DNA of 64,000 nt from positions 26,621,501 through 26,685,500 of the forward strand of contig NC_084891.1 in assembly GCF_958979055.1 (NCBI RefSeq), given 5' to 3'. The notes beneath the pieces are model-generated. The model was given only the letters and a program-made list of their open reading frames with translations. It was not told the origin of the DNA and searched no databases. Source of the stretch: Alnus glutinosa (taxonomy: Eukaryota > Streptophyta > Magnoliopsida > Fagales > Betulaceae). A program made the position numbers and the translations under genes. Positions within the stretch are counted from its first letter, which is position 1; every line of letters starts with the position of its first letter. Of the stretch, positions 1 through 11,936 are shown piece after piece.

Positions 1-879
1 GGACAGAGTCCATAAGTCATACCTCTTTGAGCTACTTCAACTATTACCATATATATTCAAGTTAATTTTCCCCAATGCATTTCAAGCTTAAGCTTACTAT
101 TTCCCTGAGACCATACATCTCAGATAGCAACCTCTTTGGTGGGCCACTGGTTCGTTGTTAAAGCTTGACCTGGTTGGGTATTGCCCTTCAAAGGTTGGGT
201 TTGCTCATACTCTTGCAACTTCTTTTGTTACCTATTTAGGGTGGGAAAAGGAAGCTCTTGTTAGAATAATAATTAAATGATTGAATTCGCCATTTTTTAT
301 CAGCTTAAACTTTTAAGATAACTAATGATTTAATATGATATCAAAGCGATGCCCTGTATTAGAATTCTAACTCCATAATTAACCTCTCATTTTAGTTAAA
401 TATTACACGGGTTGACGGAGAGCTTGAACTCACACATGAGGGTGTGTGTTAGAATATTAATTAAATGATTAAATTCACTATTTTCTGTTAGATGGATAAG
501 TGATGATTTAATAGCTCCAACACAACTATCCAACTCATCACATGGTATCAAAAATCTTGGGCTTGTATGATATTACTTGTAATTAAGATCTTTCCTTAGC
601 ATTGGGTTTTCCTACTAGGCTTTTTATCCATTCTTGGTAACCTCATTTCCTCATGATTTGCACCACTCTTCTTTTACCTAAAATCTAGCAAATCAGGATA
701 TGTACAGGTGTGTCAGAGGTAGGTGTGGCTCAAAAGAAGCATCTAATCTCTGGAAAGGTGAATGAAGGAAAAAAAAAAACAACAAACAAAAAAGGAAAAG
801 AAACGCAATTGGAGAAAGAGAATTCTCCAAATATTCTTCTAAGAAAATGGGGAACCTGTAGTCTGTAGATATGGTTAAT
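1..879. other. Probable intronic DNA, no gene seen
   Basis: No coding frame with recognisable content was found. The stretch is AT-rich. Two segments (about 244-330 and 445-520) resemble each other, each running through 'aattaaatgattgaatt' or a close variant and then 'gatttaatat' or 'gatttaatag', so an old duplicated repeat is likely. Because the next gene to the right lacks its first coding exon, this DNA most likely belongs to that gene's first intron. That is an inference from the missing N-terminus. Confidence 0.4.
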
Positions 880-2191
880 ACATGATAAAATGACTTCACT
901 TCAAATTTGTCTCTTGGAAATGATCCAACATATTCTATCCATGTCTCTTTGCCCAGTTGCCCTACTCTGAGAGAATACAACATCTCAAAGAAAGAGTAGG
1001 CCAACTCCACTTCTCAATCCTGTGCATGTCTAATAAAGATTATATTCCAGCGAATACTTCCATTTCGGTACAACATGAGATCCGCCACTCAGGTGTCCTT
1101 AGAATGTGTAGCACTAAAAAAATCCGGATAAGATATCTTCAATGGTTGATCTCCACACCACACATCCTGCCAAAAACTGACATTTGACACCCACCTCAAA
1201 TCTAACAAATTTTGAAATTTTTTCCCACCCCTCCTTGTATGTTTCCACACCCACTCCAAATGACCCTATTACCTCCTTGGAACACCAACCTCCCCTTAAA
1301 CTGTCATATTTAATCTCTATTACCAATCTCCACAATGCCTCACTCTCCGTAGCATAACATCATAGCCATTTACCCAATATGGCTTGATTAAATTGAATCA
1401 AGTTTCTAATCTTTAACCCACTTGATTTCATCGGGGTACAAATTCTTGACTAGTTCATTAAATGGAACTTAAACTCGTCATCAATTCCACCCCATAAAAA
1501 GTCTCTTTGAATTTTATCAATCCTACTAGCCACACCCATTTGGAATACGGAAAAGAGACAAGAAGTAAGTAGGTAAATTAGACAAAGTGCTTTTTATCAA
1601 AGTCAATCTACCTCCCTTAGAGAAATAAAGCAGTTTCCATCCAGCCAACCAACATTCCATTTTTACAATGATGTCATTCCAAATAGATGTAGCCTTGTAA
1701 GACGCATCCAAAGGCAAACCCAAGTACTTCATTGGCAAAGACAATACTCTACAACCAAGAATGTGAGCCAATCCTTCTACATCTCCCACTTTGCCAATAG
1801 GAACTATATTTGATTTCACCAAATTAATCTTCATCCTAAATTAACTTCAAAACATAAGAAAATGCCTCGCAAAAGTCTGAGTTCAAAATTTGCCGCACAA
1901 AAAATCAAGGTATCATCTGCAAACAATAAGTGGGTCACTAACAGTTCTTCATTATTCATTGACCCTACCGAAAATCCAAACAAAAGCCCCCTATTCACTG
2001 TAGTAGTCATCATCCTTCTAAACGCCTCCTAACAACCACAAACAATAATGGCGATAACGGGTCTCCTTGTCTCGATCCATGAGAACTACTATAGAAACAC
2101 AATGCCCTATCCAATCCTGTCATTTTTCTCCCTAAATCCACATATTTTCGACAAATATAACAAAAACTTTCAATTAACATGATTATACACC

Positions 2192-2484
2192 ATTTGGAAA
2201 ATGGCCTCCTATTTGTATCTTTTGGTGCTTATGGTGGGAAAGAAACAATAGGAGTTTTGAAGACTTGGAAAGATCCTCGGATGAGATCCTCTCTTTGCTC
2301 TATCACTCTTTGTATTGTTGGACTTCGGCTTATGTCCATCCTTTGTATATTTCTTTTTCTGACTTTCTCACTTGCTTTTCTATTTCTAGATAGGTGTTTT
2401 TCTTGTATACTGCCAGTGTACTAAAGAGCGCCTTACGCTTTTTCTATAAAATTGATCTCTTACCTTTATAAAAAAAAAAAAAAA
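2192..2484 (+). mobile_element. 5'-truncated LINE end nested in the minus-strand LINE
   Basis: The insertion ends in about 15 A residues and is bordered by a perfect 13-bp target-site duplication, 'atgattatacacc', at 2179-2191 and 2485-2497. One plus-strand frame translates as 'WCLWWERNNRSFEDLERSS', the typical C-terminal segment of plant L1 ORF2 proteins, followed by a 3' UTR and the A tail. It splits the 'LDLEKVYNHVNW' stretch of the older minus-strand element, so it inserted later. Confidence 0.9.
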
Positions 2485-2524
2485 ATGATTATACACCTTC
2501 TCCAAATCCAATTTACACAACACG

Positions 2525-2565
2525 CCTTACACTGTTTTTTTAATAAATTGCAATTACTTATCAAA
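2525..2565 (+). mobile_element. Very short LINE-tail insertion with target-site duplication
   Basis: About 41 bp ending 'acttatcaaaa' lies between two copies of 'atttacacaacac' (2512-2524 and 2567-2579). Removing it rejoins the reading frame of the minus-strand LINE, where the flank encodes part of 'VLCKLDLEK'. It reads as the extreme 3' end of a LINE or SINE integrated by target-primed reverse transcription. Confidence 0.7.
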
Positions 2566-3472
2566 AAATTTACACAACACTTCTGGTTTCCCTAATCTAA
2601 TCCGACTATCCATTAGCAACCAACGCTGTATCCAAAATTTGTCTATCTCTTATGAATGCATTATGGGAATTGGATATAATCTTTCCCAAAACTGATTTTA
2701 ACCTATTTGCCAGGACCTTGGAGATCATTTTATAAACACCACCCACTAAACTAATAGGCTGAAAATCCTTGATTTCCACTGCACCTGCCTTTCTTGGGAT
2801 AAGGGAAACAAATGTTGCATTAAAACTCTTTTCAAACTTCCTTCAACTATGAAACTCTTTAAAAACTGCCAAGATATCCTCTTTCACAATGTCCCGACAC
2901 TTCTGGAAAAAAGACTGTGAAAAACCATTAGGATCCGGAGCCTTATCACCATTCAAATCCCTTACCACACTTCCCAATCTCCATTCTCCTCAAAATCCCT
3001 TTACAACCAATTCCTCTCATCCACATCAATGGAAAGAAATGAGAGGCCATCCGATTTTGGTCGTCAACTAAATTGTTTAGCATACAACCCCCTATAGAAT
3101 TGCATTATATGCTCCCTTATCTCTGTAGAGTCGGAAGTCATAGACCATTAATGACTAAAGAGTTCACCAAATTATATCTGATGAGAATTTGCTCACAATG
3201 CTGTCCACATCGGCCATGTGTTCATATCTTACTTTTTACATGTGTTTTGGTTATCTGTGTTGCTATTAGTTTTGCATTGTGAGCAGTCTTGTGCAGGCCA
3301 AGTAAATGTCAAGATATCATGCCTGCCATCTAAGTTTTGGGGAATTGATCTTTAGCCTCCTTATATCATTCGGTCTAGGAAAATTTGATCTTTGCCTTTT
3401 GTGTAGCTATCAGGCTGTATCAGCATCAACTGACCATTTTTCTATATGACACCATCTATTATTTCTTGGGTT

Positions 3473-3491
3473 ACTCATAAAAAAAAAAAAA
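3473..3491 (+). mobile_element. 19-bp LINE-tail insertion with target-site duplication
   Basis: The sequence 'actcat' plus 13 A lies between two exact copies of 'attatttcttgggtt' (3458-3472 and 3492-3506). The insert is hardly more than a poly(A) tail. This is the structure expected from extreme 5' truncation during LINE-type integration. Confidence 0.65.
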
Positions 3492-3784
3492 ATTATTTCT
3501 TGGGTTTAAACAACTCTAGTGTTTTTTTAACTTCTGACCTTATTGCACCCGTTTCGTACTCTTATCATTGTTATTATTATTTCCCACAAAAAACTCTCAG
3601 TTTTTAATTTTTTTTCCAGTTGGAATTCTAGCTGCAAGATATCCTGTGCTTTTTCTCTTTGTTTGTTGGTGCACTTAATCTCAAATGTTTTCCTGACTTA
3701 GATACAAGGTTTGCTTGGAGGGGTTGTCTCGCTTGTGTCACTAATATATTCAATTCTTTATCGTCCAAAGATGTTGATTTCTCT

Positions 3785-3826
3785 GCGCCGCTTTTTAATG
3801 ATACGACATTATTTATATATAAAAAA
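3785..3826 (+). mobile_element. 42-bp LINE-tail insertion with imperfect target-site duplication
   Basis: The insert runs through 'ctttttaatgatacgac' to 'tatatata' and an A run, resembling the 3' end of the LINE fragment at 2192-2484. The flanks 3767-3784 and 3827-3844 match at 16 of 18 positions ('aaagatgttgatttctct' and 'aaagatgctgatttttct'). Confidence 0.55.
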
Positions 3827-4691
3827 AAAGATGCTGATTTTTCTCCCTCTCTATGATTGGGGTTCCACGAGGCATGTCATAGTAGTCATATAGTCATTTG
3901 AGCCTGATGCACTTATTTGGAAAATGATCATGGTTTGACATGATTACTGGCAGTTGCTAGTGAGATCATATCAACTTTCAAACTGGAAGTTGTTGAGAAA
4001 GCCTAATTTCTCGCATAAACTCCCTTAGCTGAGCCTAGTCTTCCAATAGATGCCCAAGTCCATTTAGACTTAAAAGATCTAGTTTGCCTTATGCTTGAAA
4101 CTCTGATAGTCCTTTCTGCACAATCTACACCATCAACAGCTTCTGCGTTCTGCATGAAGATGAGAGTCCCACATGAGCTCTAGCTTCTTTGCTGAAACCT
4201 TTAGCTCCATAACTTCTTTTTTCCTTTTCTTTTAGTGGGGTCTTCACCTTTGCAAGAGCTAATATTTTCTGAGTGTCTGCGATCTCTAATGTGTGATCTT
4301 CATGAGAACTTTTCTTGGAGAATTTGCTGTATTCCCAAACCTAGAACTGAATATTTCTGAATGATGGATACATTCACGCTCTTTGATCAGCAAAGGAGAA
4401 GGGATCTCTACCCATTCTTTGTTGCAACTAGTTGTTGGAGTGGTCAATTGAGCAAGGGGCTTACTTAATACTTCTTAAGTTCCCTTCTTTTTTCTTTTTC
4501 TTTTTTTTGTTGGGGGGGTGGGGGTTGGCGGCTAGAAGATGGTGTTGAGTCCCTTTTTGAGGTTTCTGTAATGTTGTTAATGATATTATCTGATTTTTGA
4601 ACTGTCAGGCTAATGTAAATTGCATTAATGCTTTAATATTCTAATTTGCTTCTTTCCTGAATCATTTACATTGATGCTCATACTTGGGCAG

Positions 4692-7600
4692 ATTTACCTT
4701 GGGAAGGTGGTGCTGTTACATCAAATCTTTCTAGGAAATGTGAGTCCCTTGCAGTATCTGGTTTGGTTGAGTATGGGGATGAGATAGATGTGATTGCTCC
4801 AGCTGACATTCTAAAGCAGATTTTTAAAATGCCATACTCCAAGGCACGATTATCCATTGCAGTACATCGTATAGGACAAACTCTTGTTCTGAATACTGGG
4901 TGGGTATTTGTATCTGCTGCTTTATTTGTCATCCTATTAATTTTATCAGGACATGTTTGTTGCAAGGTAATTATATGTGAGAATTGTCAGTGCACGTGTA
5001 TGATCAAAGTTGGCTATGTGTTTGATGAGATTCCTGTGAATTACAACTTCCTATAGAATTGTCAATAGAGCGTTTATCTTCAAAAAGAAAATGTCATTTA
5101 TCATGTAAGGGAAAAAAAAATTGGTAATCTTTTTGCTATTATGAAAAACTGACAATGCTGGTCAAAACATCAAATATTTGTCTTTGAAAAATATATAATG
5201 ATAAAATATAAGACTAGTTTTCTAAGTTGAATTTATTTTTACTAATTATAGTTTATTTGAACTATTCCGTCAATCAAATTTTAAGTACATTTTAGAAAAA
5301 AATTGGTCAATTTTGGTGATTCATAGCTCTTGTGAATTAAATTCTCAAGAATCAACTACTGTTGAGCGTTGAGTTTCTGAGAAACAGACAGTTCTCTTGA
5401 CATCTATTCTATGTTGTGAACTGCAGGCCTGATGTTGAAGAGGGAGAAAAGTTGATTAGAAGACATAAAAATCAATCAAAATCTGTAGATTCGTTATTTC
5501 TGAATTTTGCTATGCATTCAGTTAGAATGGAGGCTTGTGATTGTCCTCCAACTCATCAAGTCCCATCACAGGAGCAATCAAACTCTTCTGTTCTTCCTGG
5601 AGGAAGTAGAACGCAGTTTATGGGGACATGTGACAGTGTTGTTCAAGATGAAGGATTCAATTGTTGTTCTGAGTACCCTCAAGTTAAACAGGATGGCTTC
5701 TTTTGGGGAAATAAGAAGAAGAAGAGAAGTAAAGGGCGTGATCCTGTTCAAAAGGCTTCACAAGTTGGTGAGAAGCAGAGGTGCTCAATGCAAGAGTCTG
5801 AAAAACATAGAAGAGTCAGTAATGATGGGTTTCTAAGGGTTTTGTTTTGGCAGTTTCACAATTTCCGTATGCTTTTGGGCAGTGACTTACTTATGTTCAG
5901 TAACGAAAAATATGTTGCTGTGAGCTTGCATTTATGGGATGTTACACGACAGGTGTGGGGTGGACTTCTGAAACCTCTTTTTTCCATGTTTGTGTTTTAC
6001 GCATTTTTTGTTGTGTTCTTCATCCATGTTTTGACAGGTCACTCCATTAACTTGGCTTGAAGCTTGGCTTGACAATGTCATGGCAAGTGTGCCTGAATTG
6101 GCCATCTGTTATCATCAGAATGGTGTTGTTCAAGGTTATGAGCTTCTGAAAACAAATGATATATGTCTATTGAAAGGAATCTCTGAGGACGGCACTCCTG
6201 CTTTTCATCCTTATGTTGTCCAGCAAAATGGCCTTTCTGTTTTGAGGTTCCTTCAAGAAAACTGCAAGCAGGATCCTGGTGCTTATTGGGTACTGTCATG
6301 ATTTATATTTACTTTCTTTTAAATGTGAACTGCCTTCTAAGAATCAATGCACTAACCAGGGATATGATGCCCAAAATAGACTGACTTTAATTTCTGCAGC
6401 TTTATAAAAGTGCAGGCGAAGATTTAATTCAACTTTTTGATCTCGCTGTTATTCCCAAGACCCATTCTTGCAATGATTGTGATCATGCCTCAAGCTCCCT
6501 GCCTTCACTCTTGCATAGGGGACGAAGTGATTCCTTGTATTCATTAGGGATTCTCCTGTACCGAATCGCTCACAGGCTTTCACTTTCATTGGTGTGGAAG
6601 GGATATAGCTGTTTTCTTTCATACGTTGTCTTGTAGCCTCTAAGTAGCTCTCACTAATTATTGATAGTTTTTCTGCAGGCTCCTAATAATAGGGCAAGAT
6701 GTGTGAGGTTCTTTAGAAAATGTTTGGATTTTCTGGATGAGCCAGATCATCTGGTATATTTCTGAAATTACTTTTAACCTAACAGTTGCACTCTTCTTTG
6801 TTATTAGTTTCATTAAACTTAGTCAAAGTACTTGATATAATCGTATTTACAAGTAACATTATGCTAAACAGGTTGTACGTGCATTTGCTCATGAACAATT
6901 TGCGAGGCTCATTTTAAATTATGATGAAGAGCTGGATTTCACATCTGAATCTCTTCCTGTAGAATGCCAAGTTAAAGTTACTGATGCCGAGGAAGAATCC
7001 TCAGACTTTGTAAGTAGTATTTCTGAATCAGCTGTCGATGGAAAGGTCTCCTCTTTAGTTGCAGAGGACAAACCATATGAAGATGGACAAAGTTTTCAGG
7101 ATTTAGTATCAGATGCTTCTGTCAAGATGACTTTGGAGGCGAATTTATCTGCTTCCAGAAAATTGATAGCTGCAGATGAGACAGAATTAACGGATCCAGG
7201 AGGAACTGCGCTAACTTCCAGTGGTGATGAAAACTTTGCAGTGTGCAAGGTGTCTCCAACACCAGTTCAAACTGTCACTGATCCCATTTCTTCTAAGTTA
7301 GCTGCAGTACATCATGTTTCTCAGGCTATCAAGTCTCTCAGATGGACGCGACAACTGCAGAGCACTGAACCAGAGCTGGTGGATGAAGGCAGGGAAACTA
7401 ATGATACACTGTTTTCTGTTTGTGCATGTGGTGATGCTGACTGTATTGAAGTTTGTGACATTCGGGAATGGCTTCCAACATCAAAATTGGACAATAAGTT
7501 GTGGAAACTTGTTCTTTTGCTTGGAGAATCTTATTTGGCACTTGGTCAAGCTTATAAGGAGGATGGTCAGTTGCATCAGGCATTGAAGGTTGTAGAATTG

Positions 7601-10538
7601 GCATGTTCTATTTATGGATCAATGCCTCAGCATCTTGAAGACACGAGGTTCATTTCTTCAATGATCAGTTGCTCATCATTGCAGAAGAAATTCAGTGAAA
7701 GAAATGAAAAGACAAGATTATACAGTGCTGGTGTGAAAGATGAGACATCCAGCTCTACAGATGATTCTCTTACTTTTGAGCAATACTCTTCCACTTATCT
7801 GTTCTGGGCCAGGGCATGGACATTAGTTGGAGATGTTTATGTTGAGTTCCATATGATAAAAGGTGAAGAGATCTTAATACAGGCTGAGAGGAGATCCACT
7901 ATTAGAGAGTTGAGAATCTCTTCTGAGGTGGTCAAGGAAGTTAAAAGGCTTAAGAAGCAGCTGGGGCAGAATAGCCAGAATTGCAGTTCATGTTCCTTGG
8001 TAAATTGCAGCTGTGAGAATGACAGGGCAAGCAGTGGTAGCAGTGCAAGCAGTAGCAATGCAGATATGCGTGCAGTAGCTTACGGCAGAAAACACACAAA
8101 GAAATCGTATGCTAAGAGCACGCCCTACACGCTTTTGGGAGACCTTGAAGATGACCATGTACATAACCAAATGGACAGTAGAAAAAGTTTTGACATTGGG
8201 CATCTACAGCACAAGAGAGGTGATGAAAGCCTAAAAGCTTCTTATACTGATAATCTTGGGGGAAACCCTTTGGAGAGAGTGGAGAGTTTTCTGGAGAGGC
8301 ATGGCACAGGCTCCACAGTGGCTTCTCAAACTGAAATAGCTTCTAGAGAAACACCCAAAGTGAAAGAAAATGGTGGGATATTTAAGTACCTTGGGGGTCC
8401 TGTAGTTAGAGATGCAGAGCATAGTCTGTTAGCTGCCCTAAGCTGTTTTGAAGAAGCTAGAAAGGCATTGGGTGGACTTCCATCTGGTTCAGGAGAACTA
8501 CAATCTGTGGTCAAGAAGAAAGGGTGGGTTTGCAACGAACTGGGTCGTAACCGGCTTGAAAGAAGAGAATTGACCAGAGCTGAAGTTGCTTTTGCAGATG
8601 CTATAAATGCATTCAGAGAAGTTTCTGATCACGCAAACATTATATTAATTAACTGTAATTTGGGCCATGGCAGACGAGCATTGGCTGAAGAGATGGTATC
8701 AAAGATCGAAGATCTCAAAATACATGCACTCTTCCGTAATGCATACAACCAAGCATTGGAGACTGCGAAACTAGAATATAGTGAATCACTGAGATATTAT
8801 GGAGCAGCAAAGTCGGAACTAAATTTTGTTGCTGAAGGGGCTGACTCTGTGACAAGCAGCTTGAGGAATGAGGTATGTACACAATTTGCCCATACATATC
8901 TGAGGCTTGGCATGCTCTTGGCTAAAGAAGATGCAACTGCTGAAGTTTATGAAAATGGAGCCTTGGAAGATAAATGTGTAAATTATACCAGTCCTAGTGA
9001 CAGAAGAGCAAGGAAAGAGTCGAGAAAGCATGAGATTTCAGCCAATGATGCCATACGGGAGGCATTGTCTGTGTATGAATCGCTCGGTGAATTGCGTAAA
9101 CAGGAGGCTGCATATGCTTATTTCCAGCTGGCTTGCTACCAAAGGGATTGTTGTTTGAAGTTTTTGGAGTCAGATCATAAGAAAAGCAACTTATCTAAAG
9201 GGGAAAACAACATTCTCCAACGGGTCAAGCAGTATGCTTCCTTGGCCGAGAGAAACTGGCAAAGAGCCATGGACTTTTATGGCCCACAAACTCATCCCAC
9301 CATGTACCTGACTATTCTCATGGAGAGATCAGCACTTTCATTAAGCCTTTCAGGCCTTCTACACTCAAATGCGGTATGTTCTTGGACTTGTTTGTTTCTG
9401 GTAAATGGAAAACTTAATAGGCTTATTTGTTTCTGGTTAAAGGAGAGCCTAGTATTCCTATCTTTCCCTTTCTGAATGCACTCAACTTTTTGCATAATGG
9501 TTATACATGTTATTCATATGGCTACTAAAAAATGTAGTAAGACACCAAAATTTATTCCTTGTCACAATTAGAATTATTTGATCAGGCTATGCTAGGTCAT
9601 CCCCCCTACCAAAAACAAAATGGCAAAGCCCTTAGGCCTCTGCTCAGTGTTGGGTAGTAAAGGGATAGGATTGCATGGTGGTAAGTCTTACTCACTAAAG
9701 GAAAAACTTAATTGTGAAACTTTTAGAAAGCTCAAATTTGCCTTCAAAATGAATTAATCATCTTACAATACTTTTTCTGTTATTTAAATGACTATTTTGC
9801 AAATAATTTTCTGATGTAGAGGGGAATATGGTGTTTAGATCTATTTTGCCTTGCACTATTAAAGTTACAAATAATTTGAGATAGTGCTCAGCATTTTATA
9901 CACAAATCTTTTGCAGTTCCATCGTAGGCCGATGTGAATGCATACTTTTTTGTACTTGGCTTTTTCATTACCTCATCATCATCAACATATTAAAAATAAG
10001 CATCATTTACATTATTATTGGATGAGATTCAATAAACTTCATGTAACCAAGGAATCAATTCTTGTTGTTTGGCAACATTGTTGTGGGCTGTTGTCTCAGT
10101 TTTAGACCTTTCGTTATGTATCAGCAACTCATTGGCTTGCCGCATAAATGAATTATTATGTCATGGTCTGTGTAGCACTGTTTACATTCTCTCCGGTTGT
10201 TGAGAGATTAAAATATTGCATTTATTCTTTAGATGCTGGAATCCGCTCTATCTCGCATGCTTGAAGGACGTCACATATCAGAAAAAGATTCGGACTCTTT
10301 CAGAACCAACTATCCTGAGATACATGCAAAATTTTGGAGACAGTTGCAGATGCTTTTGAAGAAAATGTTGGCCGTAACAACTTCAGCAAGTGCAAACAAG
10401 TCTTCTCCCGTCTCTCAACCAAATCAAGTATCCAACAAGGCTGGAGATGCTGGAAAGCTAAGGGAGCTTTACAAAATGTCTCTGAAGTCCACTGATATGA
10501 GTGAATTGCATGCTATGCACGCACTGTGGACATCATAA
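4692..10538 (+). CDS. EDRF1-like (erythroid differentiation factor-like) protein, 5' end missing
   Basis: Seven coding exons are joined here: 4692-4899, 5427-5952, 6038-6289, 6400-6591, 6679-6753, 6872-9373 and 10233-10538 (stop TAA). They keep one frame and give about 1353 residues. Plant relatives are near 1400, so about 100 N-terminal residues lie before the window. Diagnostic segments are 'DLPWEGGAVTSNLSRKCE', 'ILKQIFKMPYSKARLSIAVH' and 'LLGSDLLMFSNEKYVAVSL' followed by 'VTPLTWLEAWLDNVMASVPE', which also match animal EDRF1. The long sixth exon is helical and repeat-like (for example residues encoded at 7500-7620 and 8420-8720), compatible with TPR-type helices. Acidic, Ser-rich linkers separate these parts. 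Animal EDRF1 is linked to globin gene expression. The plant function is not established and nothing here shows it. The first exon recognised has split-codon phase, confirming an upstream exon. The annotation is secure; the exact borders are predicted. Confidence 0.9.
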
Positions 10539-11936
10539 TCAAAAACATGCCTCTACAGTTGCTGTTTTTAAATATTTTGCATCTTAGGTAGAAAGTGCAC
10601 GTGGTTATGTATAGTCAAATATTAGTTATACCAAATATAGTGTAGGATACTCTTTTTGGATTGTCTATTTAACAGAGAGGAAGATTCTGAAGATGACATG
10701 AATAACACTTTCGGGTATCCATTTTGATTCTGAGACTTCAGGATTATACAGGATTTTGATTCTCAATACCGTCGACTTTTCCTGTTTGAATTTGCTTGGA
10801 AGGTTCAGGACCAATGTATATTTGAAGAGCTTGTTCCATTTTCTTCCTCTTACCTTATTGATCATGTGGTATTGTTTTTGCACTCTTGCTCCCGTAATCA
10901 TAAAATCATCTCGTGGTTTTCAATATCATTTTGCAGGTATTTGCTGTGGGGTTTTACTTAAATTTGGAAAGCCGGGTCAGGTACAAGATCAAATTTTAAA
11001 GAGTAATAATTATCGTGCTTCAAGATTCAGCTTGAAGATGCAGGGAAACGCCCTTTGTTGAGTGATCTTGTATATGAAAGGAAATGTGATTCATTCCTGT
11101 TAAGAATGCTGGCAGGTATTACCTAGGAACTCGAAACTCGAAAGCATAAAAATGTCAAAGCCCTAAAATGCTATGCTTTATATCTTAAGCTTTAGAATTA
11201 AACACATTTTAGAAGAACATATATTAGTAGAAACAAGTGTACATAAAACAGGACAGTTAGCTGTTTCGATTAATCCTTAGGGTTAAATTAAAAAAGGGTA
11301 TATGATTTTCATGTTTATCGAAACATTTCTCGGATTTTATTAAGTGGTAAAATTGGTTTTTGGGGCTATTTGAGTTGAGAGAAATGATACTATTACTACT
11401 ACTTATATATCAAATGGTTGATTTAAAAAAAAATAAAAAATTAAATTATTGGTGTTGTACAAGAGTTGTAAAGGTGTCATATATTTCTTCCGTTAAAGAT
11501 ATATGTACAACAAGACGTTTACAACTTCTGTACAATTTTTGTACAACTTTAACAATTTTTTTTTTAAAATTAACAATTAGATGTGTTTTTTACATGTGGG
11601 TCCTACATATCCAATAGTTATTTTTTAAAAAAAAAAATAAAAATTGTTGGAGTTGTAAACATATCATATCTCCTGCACAAGCTTATTTTTATTTAGCAAA
11701 ATAAAATCTCATTTTTATTTAGCAAAATAAAATAAATTATGAAAGATTAGTTTATTTTTATTTAAACCATATCATATGCCCATTTAAGTTAAAAAAAGGA
11801 TTTTCCAAAACGTTAAAAAATCAGAGAAAGAAGGCGGGGCAGGCCAAGCCAAGGCAGCCTCGCGAAACAAAAAGCGGAGACCTCAAAGGGCCAATTCCCC
11901 TTCAAACTTAATTCTTAAGGCATCGTAAAAATACGC
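10539..11936. other. 3' flank of the EDRF1-like gene and upstream region of the inhibitor gene
   Basis: No additional coding gene is supported. 10539-11100 probably contains the 3' UTR. An acceptor-like 'ttttgcag' at 10931-10938 could reflect a spliced 3' UTR. From 11300 to 11760 the DNA is extremely AT-rich, with repeated motifs around 'gttgtaca' and A or T homopolymers, and looks like decayed repeat. The short GC-richer stretch at 11825-11900 probably marks the promoter and leader of the next gene. Confidence 0.4.

Larger units (their letters stand above)
880..3134 (-). mobile_element. Decayed L1-type LINE, reverse transcriptase and 3' zinc-binding part
   Basis: Reading the minus strand in broken frames gives a non-LTR reverse transcriptase in its natural order. 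'NGDKAPDPNGF' lies near 2950. A fingers segment containing 'FQPISLVGGVYKMISK' lies near 2700-2760. 'LDLEKVYNHVNW' lies around 2160-2510 and is split by an insertion. The catalytic 'LLFADDTLIFC' lies near 1900-1940. 'YLGLPLDA' and '[17 protein letters not shown]' lie at 1590-1730, and the C-terminal RNase-H/zinc-binding region at 900-1330 ('GGWCSKEV', 'KFEVKSFYHVL'). Stops and frameshifts between these blocks show the element is dead. The endonuclease half was not found, so the copy is probably 5'-truncated. It lies in the antisense direction within what is probably intron 1 of the EDRF1-like gene. Family-level assignment (plant L1) is secure; the outer borders are approximate. Confidence 0.85.
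3135..4691. other. Probable remainder of the EDRF1-like first intron
   Basis: No exon could be supported here. I looked for the N-terminal block expected upstream of the first recognised exon and did not see it on the plus strand. The stretch holds two small retroposon-tail insertions (separate entries), T-rich runs near 4490 and a G-rich run near 4515. It ends in an acceptor ('gggcag') directly before the first recognised exon. Confidence 0.4.

Noticed and set aside
7314..8897. Several 60-90 codon frames on both strands
   Set aside because: All lie inside the 2.5-kb EDRF1-like exon in other frames.
9374..9475. Extension of the large EDRF1-like exon to the stop at 9475
   Set aside because: A GT donor after 9373 and the in-frame exon at 10233 continue the family's C-terminus; the extension reads into intron.
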